Shown here: piece by piece, positions 1 to 15,300 of the stretch | Position numbering within the stretch: position 1 is the stretch's first letter | Layout of the letters: every line of letters begins with the position of its first letter | NCBI GenBank assembly: GCA_026745465.1 | Contig: JACYXH010000429.1 | Location: 3,606,025-3,670,024, forward strand | DNA: 64,000 nucleotides | Direction of reading: 5' to 3' | Source: Lota lota | Lineage: Eukaryota; Chordata; Actinopteri; Gadiformes; Lotidae | Program-made: the position numbers and the translations under genes | The notes under the pieces: model-generated | Database searches by the model: none | The model's input: the letters and a program-made list of their open reading frames with translations, nothing else | Told to the model about the DNA's origin: nothing

Positions 1-3310
<3,310 letters not shown>

Positions 3311-6300
3311 CTGACTCGGTTGCTGCAGAACTTGGTATACTGTTGCTGATTGAGGAATATCAGCCGGCTGTCTCCTTGGTCAGCCAGCGACGTCTTTTCT
3401 GTGGTGTCCTCCGTGTTTTTGTAACCTGCATTATAAATAAGAAGCAAAAGCGTTTTATTGTCAAATGCGGACCCATGGTCATTCTGTACAATGTGATTGT
3501 CATGACAAGGCAAGGGTGAGGTACGTAGCAAGAATAAAGGCTTGTGGCAAGCTGTGGTAAGCTGGCCATCTCGAGGTAGATTAAAGTACATGCAGTAAAT
3601 TATGAATACATCATGGACACATCAGAGCTCTATGATAGTCATCATAACATTTAATTTGACCTCTGCTGGCCATGTGATAAACAGATGTTCTGCCCAAGTT
3701 TTAGACACAGTGAAAGGTTACAGGAGAGGCAAGATTCATGGAACTAATACATAGCACTGGCAATTGGCATATAAGAACAATAAATCATATTGCAATATTT
3801 CAGGACTCTAAGATGTGTCCTGCAAACTTTATATATATTTTTTAACCTGAATTAATTTTATTTCAATAAATATCTCTAATCAGTTTATTGAGCAAAGATC
3901 TCCAAGCACAAATGTGCTGTCTTTTCGCAAGAAGCTTCCTTGCATCGTCTTTTCAGCTTGGTGACAACAACTGCTAGAGGTCATGAGAAAAACTATTTAT
4001 TTCTACTTCCTGTTGGCTGGAGAGGATAGTGGTCATCTGTGGTGATGTCAGATGGAGAATTGAGAGGTAAACAGTAAATCTGAATACAACAGGTTTTATG
4101 AATATAGATTTGATGCATTTGTTTCATTCTCTGCAGATGGCTGGACTTCCCTAGCCGCATTTCTTGGATCAGTAACCATAATTGGCGTCTAGACAGACTC
4201 TTATTCTTAGTATTGGAGCACCGGGAAGTCAAATTAACAAAAGCACTTCAGTGATGGATGTTGCAACTGGTACTCCAATAATATTAAAAGCTAACGTGAA
4301 TGGCCAAAACTTTATGAACTTTAACTTGATACAAATTATAAAGCTTGAGGCTAATACTGGCATGTTAACGTCATACACAAAATACGCTGTAGTAACACAA
4401 TAACTCACTGTATACAACAAACCAAAGGCTAAACATGCGTAAAACTAAATAAAAACCAAAAAGTATGTTGATCTGCTTACAGCAGGTCTATGCACACTCT
4501 GTGCATGCTTGTGCAACTCTCATCGGCAATTTACACTAGCATTCACAAAATAACCTTTTTTTACCTTTGATAATTATAGATTACTGCCAGCGGAACATGT
4601 GAACCAAATGAAAGAGACATAGGCTTTGGTAAGACTTGTCATTTTAGTGCATTAACTATCAGGCGTGGACCATTCGGGCCCAGCCCTTCCTCACACTGGG
4701 ATCCAATGTTCCAGATCACAACCAAGAATCAGAATCAGAATCAGAGTTATTTTTATTACATCTTAACGTACAAGTACGCAAGAGTAAAATTCTTAGGCTT
4801 GGATCCCCAACAGTCACATAGCAGCATCAATACAAGATCAATAACAAAGTATGTAATGATAAATAATAATAAGTAGCAACATCAATACAACAATGTGTTC
4901 AAGTGGTCTGGGTCATGTTGTGATCTGAGCTCATAGTAGTATGGACACCATCACCAAGCTTTCGAAAAGCTTTTGCTAGCCAAAATACCAGTGTCAGATT
5001 AATTATATGGTAATATATATAAGTAAATACATATCCCTAATCAACAGTTCACTTGTTCAATAACCCTAAATCCCACTAGGATGGATTAAAATGTCATGTG
5101 AGATGAGATGCATAACGAACATGGTAGAGAGAAGCCCACTCACGTCAGATGCTCAGACGACACTCACACGAGTATCTGCAGGCTACGGTTGCACCATGCA
5201 TAGTTCCCTTTGGGATTGCCTTCCAAAGTAGGCTATGGACTGGTGCCGGTTGAGGGGGGTGAGGGGTGAGGGGTGAGGGCGGGGAGAGGTGAAGGATAGG
5301 GGGTGAGTGTTTGAACCGTGTTTAAATTTGGAGTGGAAGGAAGTTCCATTTATAGGGGTAGAACGGCGAGGGGGGGGGGAGGCAGTGCCTCTTTGAAAAG
5401 TCAACATCAACAACAAACTACTGTATGAGGCCAACATAACCGGAGGTCTTGACGGATATGCACCAGTTGCAATCTGCACCCCCCTCCCTTTCCTCAAGTC
5501 ACTCTGCCACCACTCCACTCTAATCCATTTATTTCTGTCAACTCTCTGGTCCGACACAATCTGACTCACGTTCCGTCAACTCCATATCTTTAATTACATA
5601 TCTGGACATTTAAGTGATAACTTCGCCTCTCACAAAGGATTAGTAGGAAATGACTGCCAACATCCCTCTTTCCCTCTCTCTCTTTCTAGCTCTCCACCTA
5701 GCCCGCTCTACCGCACATGTGTTCTCGGGGGCTAAAAATACACAGCCCCCCCAACCCCAACCCATCACGTCACCAGGGGCATCTGGGGTTGGCCATTCTC
5801 CTACTATTATGCAACGGCTCACCCAGACGACAGAGCAGCGTAGGTGGGTTATTGGATTAGTGTTGAGAGGGTTTGATGGTTCCAGAGGCTGGTCCCTGCT
5901 GTTGAGAGGGAAAACGCCACTACAAAAGAAACACGAAACCCATTCATTGTATTGAGGCAGAACTGATGTTGTGTCTCCCTTTGAGGCTGGCCGATGTCAG
6001 CTTGCTGTGTTCTGTCAAGAGCTGGTGTAATCAGCAGTAGCGCAATAGAAAAGCATACATTATGACAATATACTGTATGATGCTGTGGGGGTGTGTGTGG
6101 ATGATGGCTGGTTTAAGCAGCCTCACCTGGCCCGAGTCAGACTGATTGGAGTCTGGAGCTGGGTGAGGCTGCACACCTGTTGCACATTGAGCAATCAATG
6201 TGAGGCTGCACACCTGTTGCACATTGAGCAATCAATGTGCACAGATTAAACCAGCCATCCCCACACACACTCGAGGAGAGCTCTCCGGCATGGCAGCATG

Positions 6301-9300
6301 GAGCACCAGCTGCATGCCTCATTCTACGCAACCTTTACAATAAACCGGTTTAACATCACCCTGTGTCCATTGGTCTGGAGGAGCCTGAGGAAAGTCACCT
6401 AGGTGGAGTGGGAAAAGCCACCTAGGTGGCGTGTAGTAAAGTGGACATTGCTACAGATGCCAATGTCATTTTGATAACTACTGTCTTGCACCCAAATGTC
6501 CTTACATTAGAAAACACACGGCTTCCATAGTAGGAGAGTACTTAATATTTTCACAAAGCAAAAAAGGTGGTTTGAATATTGTGCAGAGTTTTTATGAAAT
6601 TGCACAGCAGAACTACCGCTGTTCAACCGAAAATAAAATACAGGCACTTTTGTGAATGAAGGAACACCATAACCATCGCAACTTGCTATATTGATGTTAA
6701 TTGAATTACTATCCCGTTATTATTATTAGGTACAGCTTTTTTGGTATATTTGACCGTGTTTTAACATTAAAATAGTGGCTTAATACATAATAATTAAATC
6801 CAATTAAAAACCATTAACCCCACCGCTTGCTGGTGAGAGAGCCACAATGGAAAACAAAATCCTGTAGAGAACCCTAGACCATTTAATAAATATTATTACA
6901 ACCAGTTACTTTTAAGTCAGTCTCTGTCAAACAAAATACCAAGGATCATTCAGTTATTCAAATATTTGGGATGAGCCCTTGTAGTGCAACCAGTTTAGGC
7001 CAATAATAGCCTAAAGAGAACATGAAAACGCCTGAAGTAATGGCTAAATGAATGGCCTGTGGCATTAGTGCAAAGAAAATGCTCTGTAAATGAAAATTAA
7101 ACAATGTGCTCCCTTGGTAATGTTGAGGAGGTGGCTAGAATGCAATTAAATGTTTTTTTTCTAATTGAAATAAATCATATAAATAAATATTTGAATCCAG
7201 GTGGAGATAATACATATGGAATGCCATTTTTTTGTTCTGTTTCCCAATACGGATGACAAGTCACATTGCATGTCTTGGTTATTTCTAAACAGACCCCTCA
7301 TCACCACTACAATTAGTTATCGTGTTGAAAGGATGGATCTGTCAGTATTTCAAAGGCTTTGGTGATCCAAGATGTCCCTGAAGAACCTAGTCGGTGCCGA
7401 CAGTTGTCATTGAATAAGAACAGGCGTTCTTAGCGTGTGTGTGGCTTTGCACTATATTGTTTAGTGGGTGCACACCGTCATTGGGACAAAAAACCAACTG
7501 GAAGTAATAAAGGTGAAAATAAGACCTGTGAGCAGTAATTTGTGTTTTAAACATTCTTCACAGTCTGGAGATCCAATCTACAGTAGATGCAGACCCCAGA
7601 GATTTAAGAATACTACATAGAAAACTTTAAGGCAGAAGAAGCATTTTAAGTATATGCAAATTCTCATTAGATCTAGTTATCAAGATAGATTAAAACAAAT
7701 TGCCATTGCCAGTTGCCAATTTAGATGGTACCATCAAAGTTTCCACCGTTTCCATGACAATCTTAATTTGTTCTTTGCATTTAATATTGCATTACAGGTA
7801 CCTTCCTCTAGATTCAGTCAAGGCTCTTAGCTGGGATTTCTAACGGTACAGCTGAATGCATGAACAGGTTTTCAGGACAAAGAGACAGCCGTGGCTAGAG
7901 GTGAAAGAAAAAGGATCAAAGTATGTAAAAGCCAAGTTGGATACCACTTTCTAATTGACTTTGGGCTGGCAGCATGCAGGGTTGCATGCTAATAAACAAA
8001 ACATCCTGCTTCATTTTATGACCGCCACCAACTCAAAGTGTTGGTCTTGATGATTTGAATTGTAAAATGGTCTACATTTTGCCTGTCTATATGAACTCTT
8101 TAACATAATGACTACTTGGATGGCCAGAATTCAAGATTTCTATATTCCTTATTTTTATCAACCGCACACCTAGCTGCATGCAAGTATGCTAACAAATATG
8201 AAAAGTATCAGTTAGTATATGCCTAAACAGGTCAAAACCATACAACGCAACAGACCATTCTCTGTCATGTCAACAATGGGGGGAACCAGACTCAGTGCTA
8301 AAAGATCTAATTGAATCACATCTCCACTGAGTAATATTGATGAATCCTCTTCGAAAAGAACATTACCAGATGAGAGAAAGAGTCCAGCGTGCGCTAAAAA
8401 AGGTGCAAGTCTTCACCAACCTATTCAGGGATGCTGGGGGCTGACATTTGAGGCCCATTGATAGATCACAGCATAAATAATAAAATATTATCAAAGAGCA
8501 ACCGTGTGCATTGGCGGATGAAACCAGAGTTCAGGTGGTTGCATGTGAAAAATGGAGCATAGCGTGTGTGAAAACTAACATACAGGTTTAGTAGTGACTG
8601 ATGGGACTCCTCTGCATTCAGAATGGGTTCCTCCCAGCAGGGGCTTGCATACTGGAGACGGCCAGGTGGTGCATTGCGCCAATGATGCCTGGCACTGGTA
8701 CAGTTCAATTTACCCCCTTTCAATGCCTACTCTTGAGCAGGTTTTGCATGTGGTAACAAGAAGTTTATCCAAAGTCAATATACAGTCAAAAGTGTTTTTT
8801 AAGCAAAGACTACAAGAGGACTAGAATAGCCTTACTACTTGAATATATCACCATAGGCCATAGGTTTCTCATCAAAGGGAATTGCTTTAAAGATTTTTAA
8901 TTACAAATGTAATGAAAGATTAACACATGTTTAACATTGGTTTATATTGAACAGATCTAAATCTAAATCTCTAGCTTTAGATTACTGGCGAAATTGACCA
9001 CAGATTCTTTTGTTTTTGTTTTAATTTATTATAAAACAGATTGTTTTATTATTGTTGATTGTAACAGGCTTAAATGAAATGTGAATTAGATATAAAAAAG
9101 TAACATCATCATCATCATTAAAGAATTAGGCTAACTTCAGCTATAAGAGACATTAAAAGCTGGGACCACACCGACATTAAACAGCCAAGCTTTCAGGGGG
9201 AGGTAGTTTAATTAAGCAGAAGGCTACAAGGGGGGGGGGGGGGGGTTCAAAATAGCCTGTCCCAAACTCCCCCTGCAGAGGCATTTGTCTCTTCCATCGT

Positions 9301-12300
9301 GTCAGTTTAATTTCCTCAGTTGCTGCCACCCATGAACGCAGCGTGGACAGCAGACTCAGCCAATGGCACAGATTCCTGCGCACTAACTGCTCTTAGTATT
9401 CCCTGGTGGACTTCCCTGGCTCCGTCCACGTTCGTTTCAATTACTGCAGGCAAGTCACAGCTAAACTACACAGGCTTCAGTGGGGGAACGTGGGGGAGTG
9501 TGAGAACAGCAGTAATGAACATTAACTCATCTCTGACCACGATGCGTTACTTACCACTAACGCATTCTACCAACGTCATCAGTCAAATTCAGTTAGCCCA
9601 TATATATCAGACTTTAGCAGAGGAAGACATATAAAAAGGTAAAGCTTTAAGGAAATTAACAGAGGGAGGCTGAAAGAGCTGGGGTTCTTTTAAATCAGTG
9701 GCCGGAGAAGCGGGAGCAGAAGGACAGCATGGCACCGGAGGGGAAGCCCCAAGAGGAGGGATCAATGCCACCAAGTGTCGTAATGAGTTTGGACATGGGC
9801 CAGATGTCAGGATTATCCCATGTGTCAGCCAGCAGACAGACGGGCGGAACAATGGTCATAAGGGTCACACATATCGAATGGGGTGCCCACTAGGGAAAAA
9901 CTGGACTCAGCATGCCTTGGCATTGACAAGGCCCTCTCTCTCACTCTCTCTTTCTCCTAGTACATCTTTTCGGCTCTCCTTCTTGGTTTTAAGGCACATC
10001 ATTTCTGTCCAAACAAACAAAATGCCAGGAAATCCTCTTCATGGCACATGAGTTGGAACAATATTCAAAGCTTAAAAATAACATCATGTGTAAATCCAAC
10101 CAGAAGACCTTTTTATAGAACTAGTCAGATGCCAGAGAAGATTCCCCTCAGCCAGATATAGCATCAGCTTATCTGGTATGTGTTTTGGCCATTGCTTTTT
10201 ATTTTAGGTCAGCAAAGGTTTACAAAAAAAAGATGTTAATGGTTGATTAAAGTTAACCAAGCGTCAACTAAAGTTAACCTCCCAAGTGAACCATTTTCAC
10301 TAGTTTTCAATTTTCCTCTGGAAATGTTGGAATGTATGATTATAATTAGGATAAGAAGCATTAGCTTTTTTATTTTGAAATATAACATAATGTATAGGTC
10401 AATTCATGGGCTCCCAATGTTATCATATGTATTTTCGACTTATTATGTTGTTTTGCACTTTTACAATTTACACAAATCACAATGCTTGCAAGTTAACTTA
10501 AAAATAGCAATTAAATGATGAACGTTGCGATTTAACAGAGGCTTTTCTAGTTTGTAATGCTTCCAATCTGGGGGAAACATTATACAGAAACTGTCCATCT
10601 CATCGATAATATCCTTTAGAAGACTACCTAAATGCATCAAAATTCAATTCACATCGGATATGCACATTGTGATAAACACTGTAGAGTGCTTTCAAATACC
10701 ACACTCTCTCTCTTTGGGTATACGGTATTACTGGGTGGTGACGGGCCAGCTCAAGCACTACCACATCAATGCAAGATAATGGCTGGAAGACTGTCAACAC
10801 AAGCAATATTAAATGCAACCGATGGCAGAGTGACAGGAGCAATAAAATCCGAGTCATGTAGAATCACTGCAGTTCACCTCTTGTCTATTTGCTCAGCTTG
10901 CCCTTCACATCTCACACCTCCCGTACTCACAACCTAAACACCTAGTTGCAATAAAAAGGGGTTTGAGGTATAATGGCCAACAATAACTAGGGTAATGGCC
11001 CTAATGATGGTCTACTAAAGCCCCTGAGGTTCCGTACCATAGTCCAGCTATTCCTAATACCTCTGCAATCATGGCCCATCCACAGTTGTGTTAAAATGAG
11101 ACCATCAATAATTATGTGCGGTATATTGGATTTCACTATTTCTTTTTTTTTTTACATCGGCTGTGCCAAGAGGTCTTTTCAGAAAAAGACCCATCAATCT
11201 GAATATATATATAGATGTAGCAGCTTCAAGATTATCAAACATAATTGGGAGATTTCACATCCTCCCGAATTAGATCCCTGGGCGATGTGTAAGGGAACAG
11301 CGGCCAGTATTGAGCAAGCTCTAATGACGGCGAAAGATTCATTGGGTGGTCAATAACTCCGTGAAAAACGGGGCCACGAGATTGGATCGTGCCAGACTCC
11401 CACACTCATTCATTCAGTGGTGCCATGGTGGATGAGCCTCGAGCCATCGATCCAGCCAAACCAAACCACTGTGAGGTGCACCCGGATCGCACACAGTGGA
11501 GAGATGGCGCCGCTTAGTAATTTACTGAGGAGACCAACACAACAGGAGATGCAGTCACATGATTTGCTGGAGGGGATCGGTTAGGTACCATTGCAAGGGT
11601 TTTTAGTTTGTGTTGTTTTTTGTGTTCAATGTTTGTAATGTATAGATTGTAATACCTCTAAACCTTCAACCAACTCTGCCCCATGGCAGTAGTTTTCCAT
11701 TGTTGAAGACACAATGAAAATCTTATTGACATTTTCAACTGTAAGTTCATTTTCAAAGTCATATAAATGTTTTAGTCCATGCTGGAAGGGGCTCAACATC
11801 ATATGTTTCAATATCATAATTTCAATACAACTGGTTTCCTATCCTCCTCAAATAAAGCCTGAAACAGCTGGCTAACGTCCCTTTAGCACAATGCAATTGA
11901 ATCAAAAGATCATATCATGTTTCTCCTACATTTATCCTGTGCTAATTACTGGTATTATCTGGAAATGGGTTGTATTACAGAAGTCAAATACACTCTGAAT
12001 GCCATTGTGTGTCCTCTTTAGGTTGAACGTTCAGCCATCTAGTGTTATACCGTCCCTGCCCTGACCAGTTCCATGGTCTTACGGCCCTGGATCTTTACCA
12101 CAAACACATGATCCCTATATGAGCTTATCACAAGCGATGACAGATCTCAACATGACTCATTTAGACCACATAAATATTTCAGTACACACCACTGCCACCA
12201 CCGTCATATATTCACAAGAAAGACAAAGCGTGGAGAACAGACCTGATCTGATTTCATTTATGAATGAGTGAAAATCTGAAGAGATGGGATATGGATCTAG

Positions 12301-15300
12301 GCTAAATCCACCCACCAGTGTCCATAAGTCGCTTATCGGATCACTGTGCTTGTAAGCAGCCCTCACAACAGGGCAACTGCGGAATTCACCACAACCACCA
12401 CTACCACCATCACCATCACCCCCCCCCCAGTCCCTCCTCCCTCACCCTTCCCCCGCCCCTCTGCCTTTAGGCCAGGGAAGCGTACCGTGAGTTACTCTAG
12501 GAACAGGGCTAACCCCGGCAGCTGTGGATTGTGACATCACAGGGCTGGCGTGGATGAGCTTAGCATGGGATCAGTGGGGACAGAAAACCTTTCCACTGAG
12601 TGGACCTTTGCGAATGGCAGGAGCCCCATCCTTCAGCGATGGCAGAAGAGGGATGGAAATAATTCTACATTCTAAATGCCACCGTCAGTCATTGTTTCGT
12701 TGTCGCACCAACAAAGTTATCCTGGAAGAAACAGATCCTTCCAGTTTATAGTACACACTTTGAATTTCCAGCTCCATTACTGAAGTAACAGAACAGAATG
12801 TTCACAACAGCACTTACTGGTGAATACATGACGCTAACTACTTATTGTTTGACCCCACCCCCACTTCTGGGATGCCATGGCAACAAGCCTTGTTGGGTTT
12901 GACACTTTCACGTTGGCATTCTGCCGCATCTCAAACTGATAATGAATGGCTGTACCCATTTTCCCAAAGAAACATTTATTTTGCTTCATGGAAGTGAAAT
13001 CCTTCCATGGGCCCCTTCTCACAGTTTCCTCCTTTTACCACTGAGCCTTTGGAGAAAACATTATCCATGGTCATTTAAGGGTTTAGGGTTATGGTCTATT
13101 TTATGTAATCTATTAATATGAGGGTTTTAGCTGTCAAATCACGTGTTTAAGTGGGTTAGTGAAGATTTTATGATTGTCATTTTAATAAAGGGTTGTATTA
13201 ATAAACTTTGCACATCCTCTCACATAAACATATATGCAAGTTAATCCCGATTTAGCTTTAGAAAATCGGAATAAAAATAATAGCATAAAATGTTACATGT
13301 AGACAGAAAAATAAGTGCTGCTGCTGTATACCATCATTTCAGCCCTTCAAATGATCCAGACAGCGGGGAATCGGGGAACGTTATCAAACGTTCCCCGATT
13401 TAAAATTAGGTTTCACACCTGATGACTGTGAATTGACAATCGTCCGGCCTGCTGGGTAAGTGATGCTCATTCACCTATTTGATAAAGTAGTGGCGAGTTG
13501 CCATATCAAACACCATATCAAACTGACGGTACCATTATTATGCATGGGCTGTTGCCTAATCAACTGGTTCTCATTAATGATATATTCCTGATAGGAGCTT
13601 TACTATTTGGTCCCTAGTGAACGACCTGGTTAGCTCTTGTTAATGGAAACAGTTGCATAGAACACAACTCTGATATCAAACCCCAAACTCAATGATTGAG
13701 TGTTTTTTGTATGATCTGCACAGGGTAAAATAAAACAAATAAGTCATATCACTTCCACTGTAACATTCCCATCGTGTCTGTATGATGGTGTATTTTCTGT
13801 ACATAATTTTTAACATAATATAATAAAAGTTGGTATACCAATGTATAATCATCCTTCAGTCCCCAAAGGCAAAGACAATCAGTGGGAAGATGTTTCAGAG
13901 CCATAATGTACCTTTGAGATGAGTCCCAAAGTTAATATATCAACACGCAGAGCTAGGTATTGAGAGTTGCTATGAGTCCCTTCCTGGAACCAGGCTGTCA
14001 TCTGTCAGCCAGCAGGATTGCTACTGGGGTGACATAGTTGCATGTCAAGTTGAGAGCAAAAAACAGACTCATGACCGGGAGACAGTGTAGGGTGGGCCAA
14101 GGACAGTGCTGGTTTCATCTTGCTGACCATTGATGGTGTTCCCTTCCAATGGAGTGGAGCCTCCTGATGCCTGACCATCTGACCTTGCAGTCCTCCTGCG
14201 ACAAAACCCACCCTAATTCTTATTGGCTCGTGTGGCTACTAGACCCTGCTTTAGCCAGCTCCTTTTGTTTTATCATGATGGCAAACACGTACACACACTT
14301 TTCTAAATTTCTTATACCCCTTTATTGATGAGTTATTTGATGTTCGGGAGCTCAGAGAGAGAGCCAAGTTCTGTCTTCTGAGGCAGTGGTAAGATTGTTA
14401 TGTCAAGTTGATGCGTCGTTGCGTCATTCCAGTCCGAGCCTATGTTTGGCATGCAGTCGTTAAATGGCTCATAAATAGGACTTCATCTGAACTTAGGGTC
14501 ACTGCTAAGGGCCGCGGGCTGACCCCAGATCAGAGGATCAAATCCATTTCATAAAATAGATCACTCACATCCTCAAGTTTGACAAACTGAAAGCAGGGGT
14601 AAAGACATAAAGCAGATTTTCAATAAACATTTTCCACAACAAAAACAAAAATAAAATGTTTTACTGCGTAATTGACTATAATAACAATGTTTGCAACATA
14701 GATGCTGCACTTGCAGTACTGAGCTGCTGTTTTTAGAAAAGCTTTGCATGGCATTGCACCTAAATACAGCCCTTACTACAGCTCTGAAGGCTAGGTTTTA
14801 TCATTTAAATCTCGGTAGAACATGAAAGAAATAACTTGTGCCGTCACCGTCGTGGGCAGTGAAAACATTGCCAACTGTAATCATCTGGATATAGAGGCAG
14901 CCTGTTTTGGCATGTATTATCGGCTATCTATCCATCACAGCTACAGGAGATCATTGCTCATTCAATTTCAAATGATCTCTATTCTGTAAAATTATTATAA
15001 ACCTACATGATAACAAATTCAGACGTTACAAAGAGCTATCCAATTGTAATAAATTATTTTACACGTCAGCAGCCTAGATATTGTTTATCAAGATGACGCT
15101 TATTTATTTTATAATAAAGTAAATCAATGAATTACCACCTTATGGTGTTTCCCGTATGCCGAGTAGGTCCAAAAGTCTTGGTCAATATACCTTTTTGATA
15201 AACCAGTTAGTCATCATCATCTATAATCATCAACATCCACAATCAGGTGCCCATAAAACCATGAGAATCATAGAGACCTAGCATTTTCTCCAAAAAAATC

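Noticed and set aside
4725-4860. Endogenous retrovirus or LTR element
   Set aside because: No paired long terminal repeats and no gag, pol or env frames here or elsewhere in the window; the fragments resemble LINE tails only.
6164-6237. CRISPR-like direct repeats
   Set aside because: Only two abutting identical units without spacers, in vertebrate DNA; a tandem duplication.
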